A stretch of DNA of 64,000 nucleotides from JAGSPQ01 sp038206395 (lineage in GTDB: Bacteria > Myxococcota > Myxococcia > Myxococcales > Myxococcaceae). A program made the translations under genes and the position numbers. Numbering within the stretch: the stretch's first letter is position 1; the number at the start of each line of letters is the position of its first letter. The stretch lies in the NCBI GenBank assembly GCA_038206395.1, contig JBBRAX010000032.1:1-64000 (forward strand). The letters run 5' to 3'. The notes under the pieces are model-generated. The model was not told the origin of the DNA. It ran no database searches and was given only the letters and a program-made list of their open reading frames with translations. Of this stretch, positions 1-8,724 are shown in pieces.

Positions 1-2
1 TC

Positions 3-285
3 GGCACGGGCGGCGGCACCGGCGGGAGCGGCACTGGGGGAGGTGTCGGCACGGGCGGGGGCGGCGGCACCGGCGGCGGCCTTGGCACCGGCGGCGGCCT
101 TGGCACCGGCGGCGGGGTCGGTACGGGCGGCGGGGTCGGTACGGGCGGCGGCGTCGGTACGGGCGGCGGTGTCGGTACGGGCGGCGGCGTCGGTGCGGGC
201 GGCGGCGTCGGTACGGGCGGCGGCACGGGTGGCACTGGCGGCGCAGTCGGCGGCGGCAGCGGCACGGGCGGCGGTCAGCCCTGCA
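3..285 (+). repeat. 18-bp coding minisatellite (GTGGGx linker)
   Basis: Tandem, slightly diverged copies of an 18-base unit (GGCACGGGCGGCGGCGTC-like) encode repeated GTGGGV/GTGGGL hexapeptides. The array is most regular at about 100-230 and more degenerate at the edges. It lies inside the exported-protein gene and keeps the frame. Confidence 0.85.
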
Positions 286-734
286 CCACGATCGCGACGT
301 TCAACGAGACGGCGGAAGAGGCAGGCTACGACGACAGCGATCCGGCCGTCCCTATCGGCTACTCGGTGAAGAACGAAACGGGCGTGACCAGCGAGAACGT
401 GCTGATCCAAGAGGTCTATTACTCCTCGGCTTCCATCACGGTTCCGCAGACGTACACGATCGCGGCGACCGACAAGTGGCAGACCTGCGACTTCTGCGTT
501 CGCCTGTTCCGAGACTGTCCCCTGCCGCAGGGTGCGTGCACGGGCGGCGAGTACTTTGCCCAGGGCGGCACCTTCCAGGTGAACACCGCGACGAAGAACA
601 CGGCGACGGGCACGTTCAGCGCGACGCTCACCAGCGCCAAGTTCGTCGAGTGGAACTTCACCACCGACGCGCCGGTTGCTGGCGGCCGTTGCTACATCCT
701 GTCGTCGGAAGCCACGAACAAGAACTGGCCGTAA
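3..734 (+). CDS. Gly-rich exported protein, C-terminal part (5' end outside window)
   Basis: The frame stays open from base 3 to the TAA at 732-734, so the start lies upstream of the window. The first ~95 residues are a low-complexity linker of GTGGGV-type hexapeptides encoded by an 18-base tandem repeat. It is followed by a compact domain starting near QPCTTIATFNE and containing the Cys-bearing motifs TCDFCVRLF and GGRCYIL. Such linkers are common in myxobacterial lipoproteins and secreted proteins, where they hold a folded domain away from the membrane; that role is inferred here. The C-terminal domain is not recognised; its several Cys residues suggest disulfides and an exported location. 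The stop is 4 bases before the moxR start, so the genes may share a transcript. An alanine-rich reading of the same bases in another frame (43-369) is an artefact of the repeat. Confidence 0.75.
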   Translation, partial: GTGGGTGGSGTGGGVGTGGGGGTGGGLGTGGGLGTGGGVGTGGGVGTGGGVGTGGGVGTGGGVGAGGGVGTGGGTGGTGGAVGGGSGTGGGQPCTTIATFNETAEEAGYDDSDPAVPIGYSVKNETGVTSENVLIQEVYYSSASITVPQTYTIAATDKWQTCDFCVRLFRDCPLPQGACTGGEYFAQGGTFQVNTATKNTATGTFSATLTSAKFVEWNFTTDAPVAGGRCYILSSEATNKNWP

Positions 735-738
735 CCGC

Positions 739-1761
739 ATGTCCAAACCCCTCGGCAAAGACTCGATCGATTCCGTTCCTGAGCTGACGTACGAGCAGCT
801 GCAGGAGGAATCCCAGTCGCTGAGGGATCGCATCAACCGGTTTCGTCTGGGGCTCGGCCGCCACTTCATCGAGAAGCAGCGGCTGATCGACCTGATGACC
901 GTGGCAGCGGTGGCGCAGGAGCCACTGCTGCTCGTCGGCCCGCCCGGCACCGCGAAGAGTGACCTCGTCCTCAAGTTCCGGGACGCGATCACCCTCGAGC
1001 CGGGCGACTACTTCGAGTACCTGCTGACCCGCTTCACCGAGCCCTCAGAAATCCTGGGGCCGATCGACATCAATGAATTGCGCGCGGGCCGCTACATTCG
1101 CCGCGAGCGCGGCAAGCTGCCGACCGCGCGGATGGTGTTCCTCGACGAAGTCTTCAAAGCGTCGAGCGCGATTCTCAATTCCCTGCTGACCGTCATCAAC
1201 GAGCGGAAGTTCTACCAGGACGGCGTGGCCGTACCGGTGAAGCTCAAGGTGCTGTTCGCCGCGACCAACGAAGTTCCCGAGCACGCCGAGCTCGGTGCCC
1301 TCAAAGACCGTTTCGTCCTCAAGGCGGCGTGCCGGCCCGTGCAAGAGACCCACTTCGTCGAGCTGCTCGACGCGGGCCTCGATGGGCAGACCGCGCGCGA
1401 CCTGAACCGGAAGCCGTGGGCCGAAGGCCTGTGCAGCCTCGAAGACTTCATGAAGGCGCATCGGTACCTCACGCTGCAGATGTCGAAGAAGGAACCGCGC
1501 GACCGCGACCTCTTCTTCCGCGACGAAGTGATGCGTGAGTTCCGCCGCGTCGTTCGCACGCTCGTGCGCGAAGACGAGGTGTTCGTCTCTGACCGCAAGT
1601 TGATCAAGCTGTACCGCCTGCTGCGCACCCGCGCGTGGATCATGCACGGCGGCGCCGTCGAGCGAGAAGACCTGCAGCTGCTCTCGTACCTGGGCGAGAC
1701 CCGGGAAGAGATCGACCTGCTCGAAGAAAAAGTTCCGCGGCTGCTCGGCCTGTCTTCCTGA
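739..1761 (+). CDS. MoxR-family AAA+ ATPase
   Basis: 340-residue AAA+ ATPase of the MoxR/RavA type. Walker A is GPPGTAKS (about residues 67-74), Walker B is MVFLDEVFKAS and sensor 1 is AATNEVPEH. MoxR proteins usually act as chaperone-like ATPases with a VWA-domain partner, and a VWA gene follows directly (the TGA overlaps the next ATG, as TGATG). ATG739 is chosen because the upstream extension would overlap the previous gene and has no resemblance to the family. The combination ATPase plus large VWA protein resembles RavA-ViaA in arrangement, but the client is unknown. Confidence 0.88.
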   Translation: MSKPLGKDSIDSVPELTYEQLQEESQSLRDRINRFRLGLGRHFIEKQRLIDLMTVAAVAQEPLLLVGPPGTAKSDLVLKFRDAITLEPGDYFEYLLTRFTEPSEILGPIDINELRAGRYIRRERGKLPTARMVFLDEVFKASSAILNSLLTVINERKFYQDGVAVPVKLKVLFAATNEVPEHAELGALKDRFVLKAACRPVQETHFVELLDAGLDGQTARDLNRKPWAEGLCSLEDFMKAHRYLTLQMSKKEPRDRDLFFRDEVMREFRRVVRTLVREDEVFVSDRKLIKLYRLLRTRAWIMHGGAVEREDLQLLSYLGETREEIDLLEEKVPRLLGLSS

Positions 1762-3269
1762 TGGCCCGGCTGACCAGCGCGCAGGCGGAAGGTTTTCTCG
1801 CCGCTTCCTGCGCGATGGCCCGCCCGCTGGCGCTCAAGGGCGATCGCTACGAGCTCTCAATCAACGCCGTGCTCGCCGCGCTCGGTGAGAAGCCGTCGCT
1901 TCCCTCGCTGACGCTGGCCATCGACCTCACCGTGCTGATGAACGGCGATCGCCTCGAGCCGCTGAGCCCCACCGGAATTCCCACGGCGATGAAGGACGCG
2001 ATGCGGGCGTACGAAGACCACGTGCTCGCGCGGCTGGTAGCAGATCGCCGGTGGACGGCGATCACCGAAGCGTTCGCCGCAGCGCCGCACGACTTGAAGG
2101 CGGCGGCGGTGGGGCTGCTGAGCTCGCAGCTCGTCTCGCGGCTCGAGCGCACCGGCGAAGCGAAGGCGCTCAATGGCCCCGGCGTGAGCCAGGCAGTCGT
2201 GCGCCGCAGCGCGCAGCGGCCCGCGGAAGAGGTGCTGGCGCAGGGGTGGGCCGCGCTTCACGAGAACCCGGAAGTGGTCGACGCGATGGTGCAGGGCTTC
2301 GAGGCGCTGGCGCGCGCGGCCCGCCGCAGCAAAGAGCTGCTCACCGACGCCGAAGTGTTTCTGCTCGAGAACGTCGCGGCGCTGAGGGGGCTGGGTCCGA
2401 GGGTGACGATGGCGCAGCTGGCGGAAATCGCGCAGCAGGTGGAAGACCGGCTGCCCGTGCGAATGAAGACGTCGGTGTCGGAAGGCGAGGCGCCGACGCA
2501 GCTGGAAGAAGAGTCCGCGTTTCCGGTGGGCGGCTTCTCGAGCATCTCGACCGTGGGCAGCCTCGAGAACCTCGTCACCAGCGAGCTCATCTACATGGAT
2601 GACCCGGCCGACCCGAAGGCCGAACGGCCGGATCAGTTCGACGTGCGGTTCGTCGAAGGTGAGCTGCTGTATTACGCGCGCGATGAGTCGGTGGCCGTGC
2701 GCCGGCGCCGCACGTTGGTGCTGGTGTTCGATGGCTCGCTCGATTCCGTTCGCGTGCAGGACGAGGGCGAACGCACCCAGCGAATCATGTTCGCGCTCGG
2801 CGCTGGCGCCGCGATGGTGCGACGGCTCGCCGCGTGGCTCGAGTCGGAAGCCGTCAGCTTCGACCTCGTCTTCACTGGAGCCCACCGCCGCGACTCCCCG
2901 CTGAAAGAAGAGATGAACGTGATGGGCCTGCTGCTGCGCGAGTTCCGTGAGCGCGGCCAGCTCGACCTGCGGGAAGCCGCGTCGCTGGACGATGCGATTG
3001 CGACGGCGCGCGAGTTCCACAAGGGCAGGGTGCAGGTCGTCGTCATCGGCGGGCCCAAGGTGAAGGCCGAGGGCGTCGACGCAGTGCTTGCGGCGACCGA
3101 GCACGGGCCGCAGTGGGGAGTGCCGACGGAAGACGAGAAGACGAAGGGCAGGGCGCGTGACACGTGGGCGGTGGTGGCGCGCGAGGTGCTCGAGATGTTG
3201 CTGGGCGCGCGGTCGGCCCTGCGGCGGCAGGAAGTCGCCAGCGCCGAACCCCGCGTCGCCCGCCCGTGA
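1761..3269 (+). CDS. VWA-like domain protein, MoxR partner
   Basis: 502-residue protein starting at the ATG that overlaps the moxR stop. The N-terminal two-thirds is helical and unassigned. The C-terminal ~180 residues resemble a von Willebrand A domain: strand VLVFDGSLDSV, then amphipathic helices, then VQVVVIGG. The metal site (MIDAS) is degenerate: the DxSxS consensus reads DGSLDS, with no clean second Ser, so metal-dependent ligand binding may be weak or absent. Context (MoxR upstream, overlapping frames) supports a MoxR-VWA pair, as in RavA-ViaA. The 3' end overlaps the next gene by 4 bases. Confidence 0.75.
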   Translation: MARLTSAQAEGFLAASCAMARPLALKGDRYELSINAVLAALGEKPSLPSLTLAIDLTVLMNGDRLEPLSPTGIPTAMKDAMRAYEDHVLARLVADRRWTAITEAFAAAPHDLKAAAVGLLSSQLVSRLERTGEAKALNGPGVSQAVVRRSAQRPAEEVLAQGWAALHENPEVVDAMVQGFEALARAARRSKELLTDAEVFLLENVAALRGLGPRVTMAQLAEIAQQVEDRLPVRMKTSVSEGEAPTQLEEESAFPVGGFSSISTVGSLENLVTSELIYMDDPADPKAERPDQFDVRFVEGELLYYARDESVAVRRRRTLVLVFDGSLDSVRVQDEGERTQRIMFALGAGAAMVRRLAAWLESEAVSFDLVFTGAHRRDSPLKEEMNVMGLLLREFRERGQLDLREAASLDDAIATAREFHKGRVQVVVIGGPKVKAEGVDAVLAATEHGPQWGVPTEDEKTKGRARDTWAVVAREVLEMLLGARSALRRQEVASAEPRVARP

Positions 3270-3613
3270 AGCTCGAGCGCCACGTCGGCGGCCTGTCAGT
3301 CGCGCGGAAAGAGACGTACCTCACCGGGAAAGGGTGGCGGCTAAGTGATGACGGCTGGCGCAGCGCGGTGCCCGACACCGAGCCGTTGAAGCTCAGCAAG
3401 GCGGTGCATCACCAGCTCACGAAGGACCTCACCGACGCGATGGTGCGGCTCGGGTGGAAGGTCGTCGGCTACTCGCCCCGCGGCTACGTGAAGCTCGAAG
3501 ACTCCGACGGCTCGCCGTGCTCGCTGCCCAAGGCGCTGCGGACCCAGGCCCGCCGTGAGAAGCGCCCTGTCGGCGAGCTCACCTACAGCCTGTTCCTGGC
3601 CGCGCTGCTTTAG
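3266..3613 (+). CDS. Hypothetical 115-aa protein, third gene of MoxR-VWA operon
   Basis: Starts at a GTG inside the upstream stop (GTGA overlap), giving VKLERHVGGLSV; this tight coupling decides the start over a longer upstream option. The product is a small basic protein with Lys/Arg-rich segments and a Trp-containing strand pattern (GWRLSDDGWR, LGWKVVGYSPRGYVKL). No known domain is recognised. Translational coupling to a MoxR/VWA pair suggests an accessory subunit or client, which is inference. It converges with the minus-strand receiver gene that ends 9 bases downstream. Confidence 0.65.
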   Translation: MKLERHVGGLSVARKETYLTGKGWRLSDDGWRSAVPDTEPLKLSKAVHHQLTKDLTDAMVRLGWKVVGYSPRGYVKLEDSDGSPCSLPKALRTQARREKRPVGELTYSLFLAALL

Positions 3614-3621
3614 TCGACGGC

Positions 3622-4791
3622 TCAGGCCGGCCGGCCGCGCACGCGAATCGGCTCCTCGATTCCTCCGCCGTCTGCGAAGCGCCGCAGCTTCTCGATCAAC
3701 GCAAAGCTGACCTCGGTTCCCTTCGACACCAGCACGCGTCCACTCGAAGACTTCACGTCCTGGTCGAGCACCATCTCTGGCAAAAGCTGGCGCAGCTTGA
3801 CGACGTGGACGACGGCCTCGGCCGCCTCGGGCTGGTAGTCGCGAAGCACCGCGAGCAGCGCGGGGCGGTGGGCCGGTTGCGCCTGTTGCAGCTGATGCAA
3901 TGCCATCAACACCGATTCCCCCAGCAGCAGGCGGCGGTCGAGCGCGAGGGCGAGCCGCAGGACCTCGGCACCGACAACCACCTCGTGGCTGGCGGTTTCG
4001 TCGCCCGGGGCAGTCTGCCGGCGCACGATCTCTGCCACGTCTTCGAGGCGCGGAATTCGAGAGAGCAGTCGATAGGCGACCTCGGGGTGCGCATCGAGCA
4101 TCAGCTGGTCCGGTTTGGACAGCAGCTGTCCGCTGAAGTGGCGCTCGAGCGTCTCCGACGGAACCGCGATGCACCCAAGCCGGCTCAGCATCGCTGCAGT
4201 CTCGATCTTCCAGGCGTTGGCGATCTTGAGCTTGTCGGCCAGCACCTTGACGATGCGGCGAACGGCGCTGGTTCGAGTGAAGAGCAGGGGGCTGGTGAGG
4301 CCCAACACGTCGGTGAGTACGTTCACCGCGCCGTTGAGCGTGCGCTCGAGCACGTCCTGCTCGGCGGTGAGCAGGCGGTGATTCTCGATGCCATGGCTGA
4401 CCGCGGCGAGCAGCTGATCAGGCGCGCAGGGCTTGGTGAGAAAGCGGAGCACGTGGCCGTCATTGACGGCGCGAATCGCCGCTTCGACCTCGGCGTGGCC
4501 AGTGAGCAGAATGCGAGAGGTGTGCGGCGCCAGCTTCGCGCACTCGGCCAGCGTCGTGGCGCCGTCGATTCCCGGCATTCGCATGTCCGAGATCACCACC
4601 GAGTAGGGCCCGGCCGACTGTAAGAGGCTGACGCCTTGCTCTCCTCCGTCAGCGGTCTCGACGCCGCAGATCCGCCGCAGCGACCGCTGGAGCCAGTGCA
4701 ACACCATCGGCTCGTCATCGATGCACAGCACCCGGGGCAGCGGCGGGGCTGATTCGGGAACGTTGGGCTGAAGCTCAGTTGCCGGACTCAT
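3622..4791 (-). CDS. Response regulator with degenerate HD-GYP-like output domain
   Basis: 389 residues. The N-terminal receiver domain has acidic pair DD, phospho-acceptor Asp (VISDMRMPG, about residue 69), the switch Thr (LLTGH) and Lys (FLTKPC), so it looks phosphorylatable. The C-terminal half aligns by pattern with RpfG-type HD-GYP phosphodiesterases (AAMLSRLGCIAVP, then HPEVAYRLLSRIP). The hallmark HD pair is replaced (LSRLG instead of LHDIG) and the HHE/GYP segment is not visible. It is therefore probably a non-catalytic output module that signals by protein contact. No histidine kinase is adjacent, so this is an orphan regulator. Confidence 0.82.
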   Translation of the reverse strand: MSPATELQPNVPESAPPLPRVLCIDDEPMVLHWLQRSLRRICGVETADGGEQGVSLLQSAGPYSVVISDMRMPGIDGATTLAECAKLAPHTSRILLTGHAEVEAAIRAVNDGHVLRFLTKPCAPDQLLAAVSHGIENHRLLTAEQDVLERTLNGAVNVLTDVLGLTSPLLFTRTSAVRRIVKVLADKLKIANAWKIETAAMLSRLGCIAVPSETLERHFSGQLLSKPDQLMLDAHPEVAYRLLSRIPRLEDVAEIVRRQTAPGDETASHEVVVGAEVLRLALALDRRLLLGESVLMALHQLQQAQPAHRPALLAVLRDYQPEAAEAVVHVVKLRQLLPEMVLDQDVKSSSGRVLVSKGTEVSFALIEKLRRFADGGGIEEPIRVRGRPA

Positions 4792-4974
4792 GCAGCGAGA
4801 ACCAGTGCAAAGCCGGATCCAGCCTCGCGCGACACCCTTCGAGGCCGACGATCAACCATGAAGTTCAGACGGATATGGCCCCAGGTGGATCAACCCCGCC
4901 GCTGGCGCTTGGGGGGTCGATCGCGACGCTTCTTTTGGCCTGGACCCGTCACGAAAGACCCACGCGGGCGAGGC
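4792..4974. other. Intergenic spacer, no gene seen
   Basis: 183-base gap between two minus-strand genes. It holds the upstream region of the receiver gene. I see no convincing ORF, RNA gene or terminator in it. Confidence 0.5.
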
Positions 4975-6768
4975 TTAGATGTTCAAATCGAACAGCTTCT
5001 CTTTCCGCAGGTTCGTCCACTCGGTGCTGCCAGGTAGCGGCGACGTCGCGGTCACCTGCCAGACCTCAAGAGACACGACCTGCTTCTCGGGCCCCCAGCC
5101 TTTGAGTTTGGGAATGCGAACCAGGTAGTCGCGGAAGTTGCGCCAGTGCATCTGCCAGCCGCGCATGCGGGCGTGCATCTCGCACCAATGTTGGTTCATG
5201 AAATACGGCCCATGCAGTGGGGCCTCGAAGTCCGGCGGCCTCTCGGTGAGCAGGTCGATGCGCGTGCCATCGGCGAGCACCGCGTCGATCACCATCAGCG
5301 TGTCTTCGCGCGGGACGTCGGGGGCGAACATGCTCCAGCCTTGTGGAATCTGCAGGTACTCGATGATGTCCGTCAGAAAGTCGGGCCGCGTGCGCAGCTT
5401 CAACGACGCAGGCACTGCCCTGTTTTCCATCGACAGCTGCGACAGCACCGCAACCAACACGACGCCCGGAATCGCCGTCTGCAGCGCGACCCGCACCCGC
5501 CGGTGCAGCATCCCTTCCGCCGGAACCACGGCCCGTTCACCGCGCTCGAGGTACCAACGCCCCACCGCCATCGCCGTGCCACGCAGGAAGTCCGCCACCA
5601 ACGGCACCAGGAAGAGCCACGCCGCCAGGATTCCCATCGGCAGCCCATTCACCAGCTGCGCCCACGCCGCGAGCCCCGTCGCCGGTTTCCCGCCCTTCTC
5701 GATCACCTCGAGCTTCGCGCCCTGCTCAATCGTGAAGTGGCGCAGCAAATCCATTCGCGCCAGCACGCGCATCCCGAAGTTCTGCAGCGGGTCTTTCAAA
5801 TCCGCCCGCACCACGCGCACCAACGACGCCCGGTGCAGCTTCTTGCGAAGGAAGTCGAAGTCCGCGCCCTGAATCATCAGCACGCCGAACGCCATCATCG
5901 AATAGCTGAAAGGCCCCAGCGTGCTCAGCGTCGCGATGCCGCCGTGCAGCCCCCAGCACGTCACGAACGCCCACGTGCGCAGCCACCGCTGCTTCCACGG
6001 CGACAAGATGCACAGCACCATCGTGCCTTCCGCGAACAGCGTCCCCCACGTCAGCAGCGGCGAGAGCCAGAACGGCTCGTGCATCCGCACCCAGCCATCC
6101 AGCGTGGTCGCCATCCGGTTCTGCCAGAGCACGTAGTGCACGGCGCTTCCGTCCATCCAGGCCGGGCCGCCCTTGTGCACCGTGTTGAACAAATAGATGA
6201 AAGCGAAGTTCAGACAGATGCAGAAGAACGCAAACCCCAGGTGCACCGCCGGCACCGACGCCACCCACGGCCGCGCGTTCAACACCTCTGGCGTCTTCTC
6301 CGGCGGCCCGCGCAGCGACGTCAAGACGCTGTCGACCGAGAACCGCGCGCCCACGGGCAGGAACAGCGTCCACACCAGCACGATGTTCATCACCACGTTT
6401 CCGCCGTGTTGAATCAGCAGGAACCGGAAGTTCAGCGACGCGTAGAAGACCAGCGCCAGCACCTGCATCCACTTCGTCTGCCACCCAACCGTGTACAGCG
6501 CGTAGACGATGCCCACCACCGTCAGCGCGACCCGCACCTCGTTGGGCGAGCTGAAGCCCAGCAGCAGGCTCCAGAATCCGTTCGCCGGCGGGCGGAACAA
6601 GGCGAAGTGGTTCGGGAGCACCCCTTCGTTCGAGTAGAAGCTGATCAGGTCGAAGCCACCTGCGCGATCCAGAAGGTTCGTGAGCAGCAGCAGCCCGAAA
6701 TAGATTCGGAATAGGCCGAGCGTCCGGGTGTCGACCGTGCAGTAGTTGTCCTGGAATTTCTTGAACAA
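4975..6768 (-). CDS. HTTM-domain integral membrane protein
   Basis: 597 residues with several hydrophobic helices in the N-terminal two-thirds (LFRIYFGLLLLTNLL, VRVALTVVGIVYALY, VVMNIVLVWTLFLPVG, FAFFCICLNFAFIYLFN) and a long soluble C-terminal part. The pattern FRIYFGLLLL...FYSNEGVLP, then a histidine-bearing LIQHGGNVVMN helix, matches the HTTM family, which is distantly related to vitamin-K-dependent gamma-carboxylase. The C-terminal half (QGWSMFAPDVPRED, DGTRIDLLTERPP) is typical of bacterial HTTM proteins of this length. Bacterial members have no established substrate. It is divergent from the FHA operon with only 23 bases between starts. Confidence 0.8.
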   Translation of the reverse strand: MFKKFQDNYCTVDTRTLGLFRIYFGLLLLTNLLDRAGGFDLISFYSNEGVLPNHFALFRPPANGFWSLLLGFSSPNEVRVALTVVGIVYALYTVGWQTKWMQVLALVFYASLNFRFLLIQHGGNVVMNIVLVWTLFLPVGARFSVDSVLTSLRGPPEKTPEVLNARPWVASVPAVHLGFAFFCICLNFAFIYLFNTVHKGGPAWMDGSAVHYVLWQNRMATTLDGWVRMHEPFWLSPLLTWGTLFAEGTMVLCILSPWKQRWLRTWAFVTCWGLHGGIATLSTLGPFSYSMMAFGVLMIQGADFDFLRKKLHRASLVRVVRADLKDPLQNFGMRVLARMDLLRHFTIEQGAKLEVIEKGGKPATGLAAWAQLVNGLPMGILAAWLFLVPLVADFLRGTAMAVGRWYLERGERAVVPAEGMLHRRVRVALQTAIPGVVLVAVLSQLSMENRAVPASLKLRTRPDFLTDIIEYLQIPQGWSMFAPDVPREDTLMVIDAVLADGTRIDLLTERPPDFEAPLHGPYFMNQHWCEMHARMRGWQMHWRNFRDYLVRIPKLKGWGPEKQVVSLEVWQVTATSPLPGSTEWTNLRKEKLFDLNI

Positions 6769-6791
6769 GGAAAGGCGGACCCTAGATCAAA

Positions 6792-7583
6792 GTGAAGCGC
6801 GCATGGCTCGAAGTCGACGTCGCCCGCACGGGTCGCACCGACCGCTATTGCCTCGAGGGCTTCGACCGCGTCGTGGTCGGCCGCGCCCCAGAAGCCACCC
6901 TTCGCATGTCGAGCCCCCTCCTTGCGCGCCAGCACTTCGCCTTCACCCGCGTCGGCGGGCGCTGGCAGGTCGCCGACCTCGGCAGCCCGGCGGGCATCTT
7001 CATGAACGGACAACGCGTGAACACCGCGCGCTGGCTCGACCCCGGCGACAAGGTGACGCCAGGGGGCGGCGAGACCTTTCGGTTCGTCGAAGAGCCCATC
7101 AGCCCCCAGTGGCTCGCGCACGCGCAACGCCTCGCCGTCAGCGACGACTCCGACCCTGCCTGGCTCGTCTTCGCCGACGCGCTGCAGGACCTCGGCGACG
7201 ACACCGGCCGCCGCATGGTCACCGCCGGCGACGCGCCCGTGCTGCCGCTGGGCTTTCTCGACCGGATGCGCACCGACGGCACCGTCGGCTTCTCGTGCCG
7301 CTACGGCTTCATTCGCGTGCTCACCGTTCGCAACGCAGGCCTCGCGCGTGAGCTGGGCCTCAAAGTCTTCGACGCCATCTTGTTGAACCCGCTCGCGCGC
7401 CTGCTCACCGTGCTCGAGCTCGACGTCACGTCCTTCGCCGACGAGCCGCTCGAGAAGCTCGCCGCCGCGGTGATGAACGCGGCGCCGCCGTCGCTGAAGA
7501 CTGTGCGCCTGCTCGGCGTCTTCGGAGCGCCCCCGCGCAACCTCTTCCCCCAGCCCATCACGGTCGAGTGGGCGCCAATATGA
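6792..7583 (+). CDS. FHA-like domain plus TIGR02996 protein (1 of 3)
   Basis: 263 residues from GTG6792. The N-terminal ~95 residues are an FHA-like beta-sandwich: VVVGRAPEATL, then LARQHFAF, then SPAGIFMNGQRV, then LDPGDKV. The conserved Ser before RxH is Ala and the usual S-x-N-G reads SPAG, so phospho-Thr binding is doubtful. It is followed by a TIGR02996-type segment (PAWLVFADALQDLGDDTGRRM) and a Leu-rich C-terminus (PLARLLTVLELDV) like the companion repeats seen with this domain in Myxococcus and planctomycetes. The next gene begins inside its stop codon. Confidence 0.75.
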   Translation: MKRAWLEVDVARTGRTDRYCLEGFDRVVVGRAPEATLRMSSPLLARQHFAFTRVGGRWQVADLGSPAGIFMNGQRVNTARWLDPGDKVTPGGGETFRFVEEPISPQWLAHAQRLAVSDDSDPAWLVFADALQDLGDDTGRRMVTAGDAPVLPLGFLDRMRTDGTVGFSCRYGFIRVLTVRNAGLARELGLKVFDAILLNPLARLLTVLELDVTSFADEPLEKLAAAVMNAAPPSLKTVRLLGVFGAPPRNLFPQPITVEWAPI

Positions 7584-8722
7584 ACGGCTTCCTTCAGCTG
7601 TTGTGGGCGCCGCGGAATGTGCAGGTCACTCCCATCGAGAGGACGGCGCTGAAGGTCTACGAGTCCCTTCCACTGGGCACGGCCGGCCGCAGCTTCGGCA
7701 CCGAGGCAGAGCTGCAGATTTCCCCGAGCAAGCTCGGCCGCGTCCACGGGCGAATCTCGTTTCACGACGGCACCTGGCGGCTCAACCACTCTGCCGCCGA
7801 CCTGCGCACCCTCGTCAACGGCTCGCCGGTGAATGAGTCGTCGCTTCAGCACCTCGATGTGATCGAGCTTCCCGACTTCGGGCCAGTGTTCCGCTTCTTC
7901 ACCGCCGCGCCGGGGACCACCGCCACCACCGCGCCCGAGCTGCTGTCGCTGGACGACACGCCGCGCCTCGCCGTCTGGGCCGACGCGCTGCTCGAGGCGA
8001 ATGACCCCCTGGGTGAACGGCTCGCCTGCGCAATGAAGAACGAGACGCGGGCCGACGACGACTTGCGCTGGCTTGGCCCATTGGCACGCACGTGGATGGA
8101 AGGAAGGCTCGAGGTCGAATGGAAAAATGGGTTGATGCGGCGCGCCGTGCTGCGCGACCTGCAGCTCTTCGGCGCCGAGCCGCTGACCTCGATCGATCTG
8201 CTGCTGCGGCTGCCCGTCGCGCGCTACCTCGAGTCGCTCGTCCTCGACGCTGGCGGAGCACAGAGCACCGCCCAGGCCTTCGTCGAGGTCCTCCGCAGTG
8301 AACAGACCGCCGCTCCGAAGACGCTCACCGGCTTGAGCCTCGGTGACGTCTCTTTCGCCGACGCGTGGGCCGACCAGGCGTCGATGCGATTCCGGCAGCT
8401 GCTCAAAGCCCGCTTTCCGTTGCTCGGCGCCGCCCCGCTGTTCGGCCGCTTTCGCCGCGCGTCCCTGGTCGGCGAAAAGCAGGTGCAAGACCTGGGCGAC
8501 ACGGCAGAGATTATCGACGTCGCTGCGCCGGCGGGTGGCACGGCCGGCGTCGCTTTCTGGCGGCTGCAGCGCAAACACGCACACTGGGAAATCGAAGCCG
8601 TGCCTCCGTCGCCCTCGGGCATTACCCTGAACGGACGCCCCGTGTTCCGCGCGGCGCTGCGCGATGACGACCAGCTTCAGCTCTCTACCGGCGCCGTCTA
8701 CCGCTTCAAGCTCGAGCGCTAG
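7580..8722 (+). CDS. FHA-like / TIGR02996 protein with two FHA-like modules (2 of 3)
   Basis: 380 residues; ATG7580 overlaps the preceding stop (ATGA). The N-terminal FHA-like domain contains LGRVHGRISF and TLVNGSPVN. It is followed by a TIGR02996-like stretch (RLAVWADALLEANDPLGERL), a Leu-rich repeat-like block (TSIDLLLRLPVARYLESLVL) and a second, C-terminal FHA-like fold (GITLNGRPVFRAALRDDDQLQL). The N-terminal module has Gly where the phosphopeptide-contacting Ser is expected. A GTG at 7568 is an alternative start. It probably works with the two flanking paralogues as a scaffold; that is inferred from architecture and operon. Confidence 0.72.
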   Translation: MNGFLQLLWAPRNVQVTPIERTALKVYESLPLGTAGRSFGTEAELQISPSKLGRVHGRISFHDGTWRLNHSAADLRTLVNGSPVNESSLQHLDVIELPDFGPVFRFFTAAPGTTATTAPELLSLDDTPRLAVWADALLEANDPLGERLACAMKNETRADDDLRWLGPLARTWMEGRLEVEWKNGLMRRAVLRDLQLFGAEPLTSIDLLLRLPVARYLESLVLDAGGAQSTAQAFVEVLRSEQTAAPKTLTGLSLGDVSFADAWADQASMRFRQLLKARFPLLGAAPLFGRFRRASLVGEKQVQDLGDTAEIIDVAAPAGGTAGVAFWRLQRKHAHWEIEAVPPSPSGITLNGRPVFRAALRDDDQLQLSTGAVYRFKLER

Positions 8723-8724
8723 CT

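Noticed and set aside
43..369. Alanine-rich 108-residue frame at the left edge
   Set aside because: It is the out-of-frame reading of the GTGGGx repeat; the real frame (3-734) continues into a normal domain.
7301..8584. 427-residue minus-strand frame opposite the FHA/TIGR02996 genes
   Set aside because: Low-information antisense frame; the plus-strand genes share motifs with each other.
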